Made by a program: the position numbers and the translations under genes
The notes under the pieces: generated by a model
Databases searched by the model: none
What the model was told of the DNA's origin: nothing
What the model saw: only the letters and a program-made list of their open reading frames with translations
Source: Prescottella defluvii
GTDB lineage: Bacteria > Actinomycetota > Actinomycetes > Mycobacteriales > Mycobacteriaceae
Assembly: GCA_029690005.1 (NCBI GenBank)
Contig: CP121458.1
Coordinates: 1,922,001-1,986,000, forward strand
Length of the DNA stretch: 64,000 bases
Direction: 5' to 3'
In this document: positions 27,521-38,105 of the stretch, in pieces
Layout: the number at the start of each line of letters is the position of its first letter
How positions within the stretch are numbered: the stretch's first letter is position 1

Positions 27521-27649
27521 TCAGCCGAAGATGCCCGAAACGGTGTCGAGTGAACCGGCGAAGAAGCTCAGGGCGCCGATGAGGTCGCTGGCGTAGCCGG
27601 CGAAGTCGGTGATGAAGTCGAAGAAGTCGACGAGCTCGGCAGAACCCAT
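27521..27649 (-). CDS. 42-residue acidic amphipathic peptide, PorA-like
   Basis: The ATG at 27649 has an AGGAG ribosome site at ideal spacing, so I use it rather than an upstream in-frame start. The peptide starts MGSAELVDFFDFITDFAGYA and ends with LDTVSGIFG. It has no signal peptide, is acidic, and alternates Phe/Ile/Leu with Asp/Gly/Ser as an amphipathic helix. Size, composition and style resemble the 45-residue PorA cell-wall channel peptide of Corynebacterium glutamicum, though I cannot claim homology. It is monocistronic, ends at the shared terminator and is divergent from a TetR gene. A cell-envelope or secreted role is an inference. Confidence 0.6.
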   Translation of the reverse strand: MGSAELVDFFDFITDFAGYASDLIGALSFFAGSLDTVSGIFG

Positions 27650-27864
27650 GATTGTGCTCCTGTGATTTGTTGTGATGAAAGAAAGGAAGGGTGCCCTTCC
27701 TTGAAGAATTAGTAACGTGTTCGAGTCCATTCTGCAATGAAGCTGTGATGAAGGTTACCCTCATTTACTGAGGTATTGCTCGAGGCGCCACAACGCTGCT
27801 CACGAGGCGGCACAGCCACCCCACGACTGCCGGAAGACACCGGAGAGGACGACAGGAGAACGAG

Positions 27865-28494
27865 ATGATGCGCGCACCACAACAGGACAGGAGTCGCCTC
27901 ACCAGGCACCGCCTCCTCGAAGCGACCGTGGACTGCCTGGCCGAGTTCGGCTGGTCGGCCACGACGGTCGCCGTCGTCGCTCAGCGGGCCGGCGTGTCGC
28001 GCGGCGCCACGCAGCATCATTTCCCGACCCGCGAGGACCTGATCACCGCGGCACTCGAGTTCATGTTCGACAGCCGGATGGAGCAGGCGCACCGGGAAGC
28101 CACCGAGTTGCCCGACGGCGCCGGCCGCACCGAGGCGGTGGTCGCTCGGCTCGTCGACTACTACACGAGCACGCTGTTCAAGGCGGCGCTGCAGGTGTGG
28201 ACCGCCGCGGCCGCCGACCCGGAACTGCGGGCCCGGGTCCTCCCACTCGAGGAGCGGTTCGGTCGGATCGCGCACCGCAGCGCCGTCGAGAGCCTCGGCG
28301 TCGACGACTCGGACCCCGGCGTTCGGGCACTCGTCCAGGCCACCCTGGATCTGGCTCGCGGACTCGGCCTCGCTGATGTCCTGACCGACGACTCGCGGCG
28401 GCGCGCCGAGATCGTGCGCTGCTGGGCGGCCCAACTCGACGCCGGGTTGCGGTCGATCGCCGCGGCGCCGTCGCAGGCGGCCGCGCTGCCGTAG
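27865..28494 (+). CDS. TetR family transcriptional regulator
   Basis: This 209-residue regulator has an N-terminal helix-turn-helix (RLTRHRLLEATVDCLAEFGW then VSRGATQHHFPTREDL) and a ligand-binding domain. The ATG lies behind ACAGGAGAACGAG. It is divergent from the PorA-like peptide gene. A small perfect palindrome, CCTCA-TTTAC-TGAGG at 27759-27773, lies between them and could be its operator. It also sits just beyond the catabolic operon, so it may regulate either set; the sequence does not decide. Confidence 0.84.
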   Translation: MMRAPQQDRSRLTRHRLLEATVDCLAEFGWSATTVAVVAQRAGVSRGATQHHFPTREDLITAALEFMFDSRMEQAHREATELPDGAGRTEAVVARLVDYYTSTLFKAALQVWTAAAADPELRARVLPLEERFGRIAHRSAVESLGVDDSDPGVRALVQATLDLARGLGLADVLTDDSRRRAEIVRCWAAQLDAGLRSIAAAPSQAAALP

Positions 28495-28512
28495 CCGGTA
28501 CAGTTCCGCTCC

Positions 28513-29046
28513 ATGCCGAAGAAGCTGGTGGGTGCCCTGCTGGCAGCGGCCGCCCTGTTGCTCGCCGGTTGCGGAGGGGCCGGATCCGGCGACGCGGCGT
28601 CCGGTGAGGCGTCGGCGTCGACCGCGCATGGGGCCGGTCCGTTCTTCGGTGAATGCGGATCGGTGACCGACGACGAGGTCGCGAACGCGTTCGGCGTCCC
28701 CGGCTTCGGGGCCGTCGTCCGCAACTCGGTGGGCTGCGAGTGGCAGTCGTCCGCGCAGGATGGCCAGGGCTCCCCGCACGTCTCCTTTTCCTGGTATCGC
28801 GGCAGCCCGATCGGACGCGAGCGCGTCGGCAGTGAACTGATCGGGCGCCCGGCCACCGACATCGAGATCGGTGGCCACCCCGGGTTCGTCGCCTCGTTCT
28901 CGAGTCGGCTGTGCGAGCTGGGCGTTCAGTTCGGCGACGATTTCGTGCACTGGTCGATCGCCTACGTGGACGCCGCGCCGACGGCGGATCCGTGCCGGGC
29001 GGCGCGGCAGCTCGCCGAGCTGACGGTCGAGAGGGCGGTCAGGTGA
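28513..29046 (+). CDS. DUF3558 lipoprotein
   Basis: This 177-residue protein has a lipoprotein signal (MPKKLVGALLAAAALLLAGC, lipobox LAGC) and a DUF3558-type domain with conserved cysteines (FGECGSVTDDEVANAFG, VGCEWQ, CRAARQLAEL). DUF3558 lipoproteins are common on the outer face of the membrane in mycolic-acid bacteria; their function is unknown. Its stop overlaps the GTG of a second lipoprotein of the same family, so the two are a duplicated, coupled pair. Confidence 0.82.
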   Translation: MPKKLVGALLAAAALLLAGCGGAGSGDAASGEASASTAHGAGPFFGECGSVTDDEVANAFGVPGFGAVVRNSVGCEWQSSAQDGQGSPHVSFSWYRGSPIGRERVGSELIGRPATDIEIGGHPGFVASFSSRLCELGVQFGDDFVHWSIAYVDAAPTADPCRAARQLAELTVERAVR

Positions 29047-29573
29047 AGCGCCGTGCTTTCCCCGCCGCCGTCTGCGCCGGCGTCCTCGCGCTCTCGGGCT
29101 GTGGCGCCACCGTCGACGGCACGCCCGTGCCCGAGGGGGCGACCGCGCCGGGCTCGTCGTCCGGGTACGCGGCGCTGCTCACCGAGTGCGACGCCGTCGA
29201 CAGCGGACAGATCGCCGACGCCGTGGGCGGCGGCCCGATCGAGCGCGGCTTCTTCGGCGCGATCTGCCGGTGGTCCGTCGCCGGCCCGGCCGGCCCGGTG
29301 CGGGTGACGTTCGACTGGTTCGAGACGGGTGCGCTCGACGTCGAGCGCGAGACGTCGCGACGCCTGGGCTACACGGTCGAGGATGCGAGCGTGGACGGTC
29401 GTCGTGCGGTGCTCGCGCGACAGCCGCAGGATCCCGGTTCGTGCGGGATCTCCACCGGCAGCCCCGTCTCGGGTGTCGTCGGCTGGTGGGTGCAGTACCG
29501 GGGCGCGGGACATCCCGACCCCTGTGAGGCTGCGGCCACGCTGGCGAAACTGACTTTCAACCTGAGTGCCTGA
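29043..29573 (+). CDS. DUF3558 lipoprotein, second copy
   Basis: This 176-residue protein starts at GTG 29043 inside the previous stop codon. The signal peptide ends in the lipobox LSGC. The mature domain has the same cysteine layout as its neighbour (LLTECDAVDSGQIADAVGGG, ICRWSV, CEAAATLAKL) and therefore belongs to the same DUF3558 family. The two are probably an old tandem duplication. Function is unknown. Confidence 0.82.
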   Translation: MKRRAFPAAVCAGVLALSGCGATVDGTPVPEGATAPGSSSGYAALLTECDAVDSGQIADAVGGGPIERGFFGAICRWSVAGPAGPVRVTFDWFETGALDVERETSRRLGYTVEDASVDGRRAVLARQPQDPGSCGISTGSPVSGVVGWWVQYRGAGHPDPCEAAATLAKLTFNLSA

Positions 29574-29882
29574 CGCCTTGCCGGACCCCGGGGCCGCTTT
29601 GACCTCGAATGTAGCTGCCAGGTATCGTTGGGGGTCGTGTCCGACGTGTTCGGGCCGATCTGTGTGCCTATGCGAGGCATTGGCGTGCGCGTGTTTCTGC
29701 GGTTTCTGCAGGTACGAGCATCCGGTTGCCTGTGTGGGGGTACGCGACACGCCCGACCTCGTGTGCACGCGCGGGGTGGGTGCGGGGCAGCAGCTTTCTT
29801 GCCCCAACCGATGGATCCCTAATTTCAGAACAGCCAGTGTTGCTCGTCTGAGCAGTCTGGAACCAACGAAGAAAGCCGATAC
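29574..29882 (+). promoter_or_regulatory. Leader region of the rpsL operon
   Basis: The 309 bases before rpsL contain no convincing gene. A small hairpin (GGGGCA 29784-29789 / TGCCCC 29800-29805) and a purine-rich ribosome site region (GAAGAAAGC) before ATG 29883 are visible. The operon promoter should lie here, but I cannot place it with confidence. Confidence 0.4.
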
Positions 29883-30257
29883 ATGCCAACCATCAACCAG
29901 CTGGTCCGTAAGGGCCGCCGCGACAAGGCCGCCAAGGTCAAGACCGCGGCCCTGAAGGGCAGCCCGCAGCGTCGTGGCGTGTGCACTCGCGTGTACACCA
30001 CCACCCCGAAGAAGCCGAACTCCGCGCTGCGGAAGGTCGCCCGTGTGCGCCTGACCAGCTCCGTCGAGGTCACCGCTTACATCCCGGGTGAGGGCCACAA
30101 CCTGCAGGAGCACTCGATGGTGCTCGTCCGCGGCGGTCGTGTGAAGGACCTCCCCGGTGTGCGCTACAAGATCATCCGCGGCTCGCTCGACACCCAAGGT
30201 GTCAAGAACCGCAAGCAGGCTCGCAGCCGTTACGGCGCCAAGAAGGAGAAGAGCTAA
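29883..30257 (+). CDS. rpsL: 30S ribosomal protein S12
   Basis: This is a complete 124-residue S12, starting [15 protein letters not shown] and ending in [10 protein letters not shown]12 sits at the decoding centre. The two loops where streptomycin-resistance changes arise read [11 protein letters not shown] and [10 protein letters not shown], both with the wild-type lysines. The stop overlaps the rpsG start by one base (TAATG). It is the first gene of the rpsL-rpsG-fusA-tuf operon. Confidence 0.98.
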   Translation: MPTINQLVRKGRRDKAAKVKTAALKGSPQRRGVCTRVYTTTPKKPNSALRKVARVRLTSSVEVTAYIPGEGHNLQEHSMVLVRGGRVKDLPGVRYKIIRGSLDTQGVKNRKQARSRYGAKKEKS

Positions 30258-30727
30258 TGCCACGTAAGGGCCCCGCTCCCAAGCGCCCGCTCGTCGCCGA
30301 CCCGGTCTACGGCTCGCCGCTGGTCACCCAGCTGGTGAACAAGATCCTGCTGGACGGCAAGAAGTCCACCGCCGAGCGCATCGTCTACGGTGCCCTCGAG
30401 CAGGCTCGCGAGAAGACCGGCACCGATCCGGTCGTCACCCTCAAGCGCGCGCTCGACAACGTCAAGCCCGCTCTCGAGGTTCGCAGCCGTCGCGTCGGTG
30501 GCGCCGCCTACCAGGTGCCGGTCGAGGTTCGCCCGGGCCGCTCCACCACGCTGGCCCTGCGCTGGCTGGTCACCTTCTCGCGCGCCCGTCGTGAGAAGAC
30601 CATGGTCGAGCGTCTCGCCAACGAGCTCCTCGATGCAAGCAACGGCCTGGGCGCTTCGGTGAAGCGTCGCGAGGACACCCACAAGATGGCTGAAGCCAAC
30701 AAGGCGTTCGCGCACTACCGCTGGTGA
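30257..30727 (+). CDS. rpsG: 30S ribosomal protein S7
   Basis: This is a complete 156-residue S7 ([20 protein letters not shown] at its start, ending [12 protein letters not shown]). It is the primary binder of the 3' domain of 16S rRNA. The ATG overlaps the rpsL stop. The frame is intact. Confidence 0.98.
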   Translation: MPRKGPAPKRPLVADPVYGSPLVTQLVNKILLDGKKSTAERIVYGALEQAREKTGTDPVVTLKRALDNVKPALEVRSRRVGGAAYQVPVEVRPGRSTTLALRWLVTFSRARREKTMVERLANELLDASNGLGASVKRREDTHKMAEANKAFAHYRW

Positions 30728-30732
30728 CACCC

Positions 30733-30778
30733 CGCCAGGTCGAGGGAGCCTCCGGGCACCGAATCCCTCGGCCTGGCG
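30733..30778 (+). terminator. Hairpin between rpsG and fusA
   Basis: The arms CGCCAGGTCGAGGGA and TCCCTCGGCCTGGCG pair over 15 positions with one G-T wobble around a 16-base loop. It lacks a T tract and sits inside the str operon, so partial termination or RNA processing is more likely than full stop. Confidence 0.5.
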
Positions 30779-30875
30779 TTGTCACTACTGTGTCGGTTCC
30801 GTCACCGGGCCGGCTGACAAGAAAGAGACGTGGCCCCAGAAGGGCCGACACGATCAACGAGCGGGGAAGAATCCT

Positions 30876-32978
30876 GTGGCACAGGAAGTGCTGACCGACC
30901 TGAACAAGGTCCGCAACATCGGCATCATGGCGCACATCGATGCCGGCAAGACCACCACGACCGAGCGCATCCTCTTCTACACCGGTGTGAACTACAAGAT
31001 CGGTGAGACCCACGACGGTGCGTCGACCACCGACTGGATGGAGCAGGAGAAGGAGCGTGGTATCACCATCACCTCCGCCGCCGTCACCTGCTTCTGGAAC
31101 AAGAACCAGATCAACATCATCGACACCCCGGGTCACGTCGACTTCACGGTGGAAGTTGAGCGCTCCCTCCGTGTTCTTGATGGCGCCGTTGCCGTGTTCG
31201 ACGGCAAGGAGGGCGTCGAGCCCCAGTCCGAGCAGGTCTGGCGCCAGGCTGCCAAGTACGACGTTCCGCGCATCTGCTTCGTCAACAAGATGGACAAGAT
31301 GGGCGCGGACTTCTACTTCACCGTGCAGACCATCATCGATCGCCTCGGCGCGAAGCCGCTGGTTCTCCAGCTGCCGATCGGTGCCGAGGACGACTTCGAC
31401 GGTGTCGTCGACCTCGTCGAGATGAAGGCCATCACCTGGCGCGGCGTCGTGCCGACCGGTGCTGAGCCCACCATCGAGGAGATCCCCGCGGATCTGGCCG
31501 ACAAGGCTGCCGAGTACCGCGAGAAGCTGCTCGAGACCGTTGCCGAGTCCGACGAAGCTCTCATGGAGAAGTACTTCGGCGGCGAGGAGCTCACGGTCGA
31601 GGAGATCAAGGGCGCCATCCGCAAGATGACGGTCAACTCCGAGCTGTACCCGGTGCTGTGTGGCTCCGCGTTCAAGAACAAGGGCGTGCAGCCCATGCTC
31701 GACGCGGTCATCGACTACCTCCCGAACCCGCTGGACATCGGCGAGGTCCACGGCCACGCCGTGAACAACGAGGAAGAGGAGCTGGTCCGCAAGCCGAGCA
31801 AGGACGAGCCGTTCTCGGCTCTGGCCTTCAAGATTGCGGCGCACCCGTTCTTCGGCAAGCTCACGTTCGTGCGCGTCTACTCGGGTCGTATCGAGCCGGG
31901 TGCCCAGGTCCTCAATGCGACCAAGGGCAAGAAGGAGCGCATCGGCAAGCTCTTCCAGATGCATGCCAACAAGGAGAACCCGGTCGACGAGGCCGTCGCG
32001 GGCCACATCTACGCGATGATCGGCCTGAAGGACACCACGACCGGTGACACCCTGTGCGACCAGGCGAACCCGATCGTCCTCGAGTCGATGACGTTCCCGG
32101 ACCCGGTCATCCAGGTCTCGATCGAGCCCAAGACCAAGTCCGACCAGGAGAAGCTGGGCACCGCGATCCAGAAGCTCGCCGAAGAGGATCCGACCTTCTC
32201 GGTCGAGCTCGACGAGGAGACCGGCCAGACCGTCATCGGCGGCATGGGCGAGCTCCACCTCGACATCCTCGTCGACCGTATGCGTCGCGAGTTCAAGGTC
32301 GAGGCCAACGTCGGCAAGCCGCAGGTTGCGTACCGTGAGACCATCACCAAGCCGGTCGAGAAGCACGAGTTCACGCACAAGAAGCAGACCGGTGGTTCGG
32401 GCCAGTTCGCAAAGGTCATCATCGCCCTCGAGCCGTTCGTCGGCGAGGACGGCGCGAGCTACGAGTTCGAGAACAAGGTCTCGGGTGGCCGCGTTCCGCG
32501 CGAGTACATCCCTTCGGTCGACGCTGGTGCCCAGGACGCGATGCAGTACGGTGTTCTCGCCGGCTACCCGCTCGTGAACCTGAAGCTGACCCTGCTCGAC
32601 GGCGCTTACCACGACGTCGACTCCTCGGAAATGGCCTTCAAGGTCGCCGGTTCGCAGGCGCTCAAGGAAGCCGCCCGCAAGGCCGGCCCGGTCATTCTCG
32701 AGCCCCTCATGGCTGTCGAGGTCACCACGCCCGAGGATTACATGGGTGAAGTGATCGGCGACCTCAACTCCCGCCGTGGCCAGATCCAGGCCATGGAGGA
32801 ACGCAGTGGTGCCCGTGTCGTGAAGGCGCTGGTTCCGCTCTCGGAGATGTTCGGCTACATCGGTGACCTGCGGTCGAAGACCCAGGGCCGTGCGAACTTC
32901 TCCATGGTGTTCGATTCCTACGCAGAGGTTCCCGCGAACGTCTCGAAGGAAATCATCGCCAAGGCGACCGGCGAGTAA
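30876..32978 (+). CDS. fusA: Elongation factor G
   Basis: This is a complete 700-residue EF-G starting at GTG 30876. It has all GTPase motifs: [12 protein letters not shown] (P-loop), DTPGHVDF and NKMD. Domains III-V follow and it ends in [10 protein letters not shown]. It drives translocation on the ribosome. It is intact in one frame, unlike its neighbour tuf. The third str-operon gene. Confidence 0.98.
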   Translation: MAQEVLTDLNKVRNIGIMAHIDAGKTTTTERILFYTGVNYKIGETHDGASTTDWMEQEKERGITITSAAVTCFWNKNQINIIDTPGHVDFTVEVERSLRVLDGAVAVFDGKEGVEPQSEQVWRQAAKYDVPRICFVNKMDKMGADFYFTVQTIIDRLGAKPLVLQLPIGAEDDFDGVVDLVEMKAITWRGVVPTGAEPTIEEIPADLADKAAEYREKLLETVAESDEALMEKYFGGEELTVEEIKGAIRKMTVNSELYPVLCGSAFKNKGVQPMLDAVIDYLPNPLDIGEVHGHAVNNEEEELVRKPSKDEPFSALAFKIAAHPFFGKLTFVRVYSGRIEPGAQVLNATKGKKERIGKLFQMHANKENPVDEAVAGHIYAMIGLKDTTTGDTLCDQANPIVLESMTFPDPVIQVSIEPKTKSDQEKLGTAIQKLAEEDPTFSVELDEETGQTVIGGMGELHLDILVDRMRREFKVEANVGKPQVAYRETITKPVEKHEFTHKKQTGGSGQFAKVIIALEPFVGEDGASYEFENKVSGGRVPREYIPSVDAGAQDAMQYGVLAGYPLVNLKLTLLDGAYHDVDSSEMAFKVAGSQALKEAARKAGPVILEPLMAVEVTTPEDYMGEVIGDLNSRRGQIQAMEERSGARVVKALVPLSEMFGYIGDLRSKTQGRANFSMVFDSYAEVPANVSKEIIAKATGE

Positions 32979-33067
32979 CCTCGGTTTCGTCGGCCGAAGC
33001 ACGACCAACGTAATAACCAACCGCACTGCTGCATACCGCAAGCACAATCAGTCCAGGAGGACATCCA

Positions 33068-34257
<1,190 letters not shown>

Positions 34258-34286
34258 GCTAGTTCTCTCTGACGGCTAGTCCCGCC

Positions 34287-34320
34287 AATGGCGCTCACTC
34301 CTTCGGGAGTGGGCGCCATT
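34287..34320 (+). terminator. Terminator of the str operon
   Basis: The arms AATGGCGCTCACTCC and GGAGTGGGCGCCATT pair over 15 positions with one wobble around a TTCG tetraloop, 30 bases after the tuf stop. It is also 14 bases from the end of the convergent LysR gene and may act on both strands. Confidence 0.82.
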
Positions 34321-34333
34321 CGGCGTTTCGGGG

Positions 34334-35216
34334 TCAGGACGCGGGGACGGTGAAGGCTCGCCGGGCCAGAGTCAGCAACTCGCGCAGGGCGGGGGACGAC
34401 CCGGGCGCCAGACGAGTGCCAGCACCGCCGCGAGGTCGACGTCCTCGATGGGGACCGGAACCAGATCCGGATAGGACGCGGTCATCGACTCGCTCAGGAC
34501 GGCCACACCCAATCCGCGCGCCGCCAGATCCGCCACCGCGTCCGGCGCGCTGGCCTGCATCGCGATGTGCGGTGTGACGGCCGTTCCCGCGCAACCGCGA
34601 TCCAACACGGTTCGGATGCCGGTCCCCACGGGCATGCAGATCAGCGGGTACACGCACACGTCGGACAGTCGCGTGGCCGGCAGGGCGGTCAGCGGGTGTC
34701 CGGCGGGCACGACCGCGACGATTCGTTCGGAGACGATCGTCAGCGAGGCGAGATCGGCGGGCGGTTGCTCCGCCACCCCGACGAGCGCGATGTCGAGCGT
34801 GCCTCCGCGCACCCGGTCGACCAGTCGATCGGAGTTGTCCTCGACGAGGTCGACCACGATGCCCGGATGCGCGCGCCTGCAGGCCGAGAGCGCGTCGAAG
34901 AGCGGCGTCACGGTGCACGCGGTTACCATCCCCACCGCGAGCCGCCCGCGGACCAGCTGGTCGACGTCGTCGACGGATTCACGCACGGCCCGTGCCGCGG
35001 CGAGCGTGGCGCGGGCGTGGGGAGAGCCGCTTCCCCAGCGGCCGTGAGCGTCGTGACCCGGGCGGACCGGTCGAACAGGAGCGCGCCCAGCTCGTTCTCG
35101 AGCTGCCGAATCTGTGCGCTGATACCGGACTGGCCGATGTGCACGCGCGCTGCGGCGCGGGTGAAGTTGGCTTCCTCCGCGACGGCGACGAAGTACTCGA
35201 GCTGACGCAGTTCCAT
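34334..35216 (-). CDS. LysR family transcriptional regulator (two frameshifts)
   Basis: The start MELRQLEYFVAVAEEANFTR is the canonical LysR helix-turn-helix, with ARVHIGQSGISAQIRQLENE as recognition region. The C-terminal effector domain follows (VGMVTACTVTPLFDAL onward). Bases are missing at the plus-strand G run 35019-35022 and near the C run 34400-34402; correction gives 294 residues. It is divergent from the NTF2-like gene 104 bases away, the usual arrangement of a LysR regulator and its target. Confidence 0.84.
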
Positions 35217-35319
35217 AACTACTGATTCTAGTTTCGAGAACAACTATCTGTTGGACTTCTGACTCGCTCGGCTCGATGCTGGTTTCACCGATTCCGGTTC
35301 GCGAGAGAGGAAGTCGCAC

Positions 35320-35694
35320 ATGTCGAAGTTGCAGCTCGAGAAGGCCATGACCCCGGAGGATCTCACCCGGCTGTTCGTCGAGCGCTCGAACGCCGGCGAT
35401 GCGGACGGTGTCGCCGCGCTGTACGAGGAGGACGCGGTCATGGCGTACCCGCCCGGGTCGATGACGGTGGGGCGCGCGGCGATCCGGGAGTTGTGGGGGC
35501 AGGCGCTGAGCCATGCGCCGCGCTTCGAACCCGAGGCCCCGCTGCCGACCCTGGTGAGCGGCGGCCTTGCGCTGACGTCGACACCACCGCGGGACGGTGC
35601 GGGTGCCCGCGCACAGGTGGTCCGACGCCAGCCGGACGGAAGCTGGCTGCGGGTGCTGGATCAGCCGGAGTTCGTCACACCCGGCGACCGCTAG
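35320..35694 (+). CDS. NTF2-like / SnoaL-type protein
   Basis: This 124-residue protein has the pattern of the YybH/SnoaL nuclear-transport-factor-2 fold: an N-terminal helix pair (TRLFVERSNAGDADGVAALYE), then EDAVMAYPPGSMTVGRAAIREL, then beta strands. The start has a GAGAGGAAG ribosome site. It is divergent from the LysR gene and probably its regulatory target. Members of this fold are enzymes or ligand-binding proteins, and the specific function cannot be told. It overlaps the convergent pentapeptide gene by four bases. Confidence 0.72.
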   Translation: MSKLQLEKAMTPEDLTRLFVERSNAGDADGVAALYEEDAVMAYPPGSMTVGRAAIRELWGQALSHAPRFEPEAPLPTLVSGGLALTSTPPRDGAGARAQVVRRQPDGSWLRVLDQPEFVTPGDR

Positions 35695-36323
35695 TCGCTG
35701 ACCCCGACGCGCAATCCGTGTGCGGCCGCGAAACTGACGGCCTGGGTCAGTTCGATGGCTGCGCCGGTGAGCTTCGCGGACGTCCACAGGGACGGGTCGA
35801 CGCGGGCGCCCTCGAGGTCGGCGTCGTCGAGGCGCAGGTCGGCGGTGCGGGCGCCCGTCAGGTCGGCGCCGCGCAGGATCGCCTTGCGCAGATCGGCGCC
35901 GACGAGGTTGGCCTCGCGCAGCCGACATCCGGACAGGTCGACGCCGCGGAGGTCGACCTCCCCGAGCGATGCGAGCGTGAAGTCCACTTCCTCGAGCGTG
36001 AGCGGGCGGATCTTGGATTCGCGGATCACCGATCCCATGAAGCTCGAGTGCTGGAACGTGCTGTCCCACATGCGGGTGTACTCGAAATGGCAGTTCCGGA
36101 ACGCGGTGCCGCTGTGCCGGGATCCGGTGAGGTCGGCGCCGGTGAAATCGCAGCCCGTGAACGTGACGTTCTCGGTGACGAGTCCGGACAGGTCCGCGTC
36201 CCGGAAGTCGCACCCGGTGTAGGTGCGGCGACGCCAGGTCTCACCGGCGAAGCACGCGTCGGAGAAGTCCTCGCGCTCGAACTCGGTGTCGTCGGCGGTC
36301 GCGTCGGGCTGGATGTCGCTCAC
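35691..36323 (-). CDS. Pentapeptide repeat protein
   Basis: This 210-residue protein starts at GTG 36323 (VSDIQPDATADDTEFERED). Most of the chain is tandem five-residue repeats of the A(D/N)LXX type, for example CDFTGADLTGSRHSGTAF and LREANLVGADLRKAILRGAD, which form a right-handed quadrilateral beta helix. Some such proteins mimic DNA and protect gyrase, but many have no known role. It is the last gene of the minus-strand Asp23/AmaP operon, starting five bases after AmaP ends. Confidence 0.82.
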   Translation of the reverse strand: MSDIQPDATADDTEFEREDFSDACFAGETWRRRTYTGCDFRDADLSGLVTENVTFTGCDFTGADLTGSRHSGTAFRNCHFEYTRMWDSTFQHSSFMGSVIRESKIRPLTLEEVDFTLASLGEVDLRGVDLSGCRLREANLVGADLRKAILRGADLTGARTADLRLDDADLEGARVDPSLWTSAKLTGAAIELTQAVSFAAAHGLRVGVSD

Positions 36324-36327
36324 CCGG

Positions 36328-36962
36328 TCAGTCTCCTCCCTCGGCGGGGTTGGGCTGTGCGGCGGGGGCCGGTTGTGCGGCGGGGTCGGGGCCGGCGGAT
36401 GGTCGGCGCGGTCGAGGTGCAGCAGGACGCGGACGGCGACGTCGGCGACGGCGGTCCCGCCGAGCGCGGACGTCGTCGTCGCCGCGACGCGTTCGGCGTC
36501 GCGGACGATTGCCGCGATGTCGGTGTGCGGGTCGGCGTCGAGGGTGATCTGGATGGTGGCCAGCCCGCGGTCGGACACGGCTCGTCCGCGGGCCCGCCGG
36601 ACGCCGGGTAGCCGTTCCAGTTCGTCGGCCACGCCGCCCGCGATCGGACCGAGGTCGATCGCCACGGGGGTGTCGGTGCTCGTCTCGAGCATCGTGCTGG
36701 GGGCGGCGCGTCGGCGGGTGAGGTCGACCACGAGCACGGCGATGCCGAGGACCACGCCGATGGTGATCGTGGCGCCGAGGGCCCAGTGCCACCACGTCTG
36801 TTCGGGCACCGCGGCGATCCGGTCACGGTCGATGTGGGACAGGGCGTTTCGAACGGTCTCCACATCGCGGTCCCACGCGAGCGCGGCCGCGCCGACCAAG
36901 GCCAGCGCGAGCCCGACGACCAGCACGAGCAGGCGGTTGAGGGCCGCCGCACCGCGCTTCAC
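36328..36962 (-). CDS. AmaP-like alkaline-shock membrane anchor protein (one frameshift)
   Basis: It starts at GTG 36962, overlapping the previous stop (GTGA). It has two transmembrane helices (about residues 8-28 and 55-80) and a cytoplasmic Asp23-like domain (VADELERLPGVRRARGRAVS onward), the layout of AmaP, which anchors Asp23 to the membrane. Near the C-terminus one base is missing around 36385-36400. The corrected frame gives an Ala/Pro-rich tail and a stop at 36328, for 211 residues. Without correction the frame would run into the pentapeptide gene. Confidence 0.7.
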
Positions 36963-37933
36963 GATTCGCCCCGCGACGATTCGCTCCGCGCGCGGCGGAC
37001 CCGCACCCGCAGTTTGGGCGGCCGGTCGAGTACCGCCAGTTGCTCTCGGACCGCGTCCGTGACGGCGCCGCGCAGTTCGGCGGTCGCGCGGTCGGGCACG
37101 GCGACCACGCGGACCGTGGCACGGCGACGGTCCACCGTCGTGTGCGCGGTGTGCACCCCGGCGACGGTTCCGGCGCGGGCACTGCACATTCGGGCGACGT
37201 CGACCGGTCGCAGCCAGACGTTCGGCGCCTCCGCGCCGATCCGCGCGGGCACGTGCGTCCGGGTGCGCGGTGCGAGGGCGAGGAGTACCAACAGGATCCC
37301 GAGGACGAGGGCGGCGAGCGACACCGGGACGAGCCACTGCTCCCAGCGCAGACGCCCGACCCACTCGAAGGTGTTCCGCAGCCACGGCGCACCCGATATC
37401 GCCCCGCGCGCGATAAGGAGTTCCCGGGCCGCGACCCCGGCCAGCGCGAGTAGTCCGACGGAGATCACGATTGCCGCCGGCACGGCCGCGGGTGCCGCAG
37501 TCGGCGTGCGGGGAGGAATGACGGTCGGCGACGGCACAGGAGTGGGGCACTCGCCGGAGTCGCCCGGCGCCACGCAGTCGGTACCGGCGACGAGCACCCC
37601 GAGCTGGTGCAGCGGCATCCCGGTGAGGTTCTCGACCTGGTCACCGACCTCGCGGTGGACCCGTCGGGTCAGTTCGGCGACGTCACACGGCCAGCGCACC
37701 CCGAGGTACAGGCTCACCGCCACCGATCGGGCACCGGTGGAGACGTCCGCGCGGGGAAGATCGCGGCCGGTGAACCGGGTGAGTCCGCCGCCCTGTTGCA
37801 CGACGCCGGGCACCTGGAGCGCCGCGGTGGTCGCGATCTTCTCGATCGCCCGGTCCTTGATGATCAGGCGTCCGCGCGAGCCCGGTTCGTCGATCGTGTC
37901 GGGCGACGCGGTGGCGGAGTCGAACTCAGCCAC
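36959..37933 (-). CDS. Asp23/Gls24 family protein fused to a DUF6286-type membrane domain
   Basis: This 324-residue protein starts at GTG 37933. Residues 15-110 are an Asp23/Gls24 domain (RLIIKDRAIEKIATTAALQV, then VENLTGMPLHQLGVLVAGTD). A Pro-rich linker and two transmembrane helices (about 145-165 and 195-215) follow, then a cytoplasmic DUF6286-type domain ending in RRARSESSRGES. I considered whether the fusion is a frameshift artefact, but the reading frame is open and the linker natural, and this two-domain layout is known in related bacteria. It overlaps its neighbours at both ends. Confidence 0.7.
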   Translation of the reverse strand: MAEFDSATASPDTIDEPGSRGRLIIKDRAIEKIATTAALQVPGVVQQGGGLTRFTGRDLPRADVSTGARSVAVSLYLGVRWPCDVAELTRRVHREVGDQVENLTGMPLHQLGVLVAGTDCVAPGDSGECPTPVPSPTVIPPRTPTAAPAAVPAAIVISVGLLALAGVAARELLIARGAISGAPWLRNTFEWVGRLRWEQWLVPVSLAALVLGILLVLLALAPRTRTHVPARIGAEAPNVWLRPVDVARMCSARAGTVAGVHTAHTTVDRRRATVRVVAVPDRATAELRGAVTDAVREQLAVLDRPPKLRVRVRRARSESSRGES

Positions 37934-38105
37934 GGCCGCGGGACCGTAGCAGGGCGCCGAGGTCCAGGTGGCCGTCGCGGTGGGCGCCGATCGCCATCCC
38001 GACCGCGCCCAGGAGCACCGCGAAGACGAAACCACTGAAGCCACCGAGGATTCCGGCGAGCGCGAGGAGCAGTCCCGCGATCAGTCCCATGCCAGTGCTG
38101 GTCAT
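37926..38105 (-). CDS. Small DUF2273-like membrane protein
   Basis: This 59-residue protein is largely two hydrophobic helices (MGLIAGLLLALAGILGGF and GFVFAVLLGAVGMAIGA) followed by a short basic tail ending RSRGRG. Small two-helix proteins of this kind accompany Asp23/AmaP genes and are thought to help tether the complex. It overlaps the genes on both sides by a few bases. It is too short for a secure family assignment. Confidence 0.65.
   Translation of the reverse strand: MTSTGMGLIAGLLLALAGILGGFSGFVFAVLLGAVGMAIGAHRDGHLDLGALLRSRGRG

Noticed and set aside
30570..33047. An 825-residue open frame opposite fusA
   Set aside because: Same reason: antisense shadow of a highly expressed gene with strong codon bias.
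37400..37600. A hidden gene boundary inside the Asp23-DUF6286 gene
   Set aside because: The frame stays open with a natural Pro-rich linker and no alternative start with a ribosome site, so I keep one gene, at reduced confidence.
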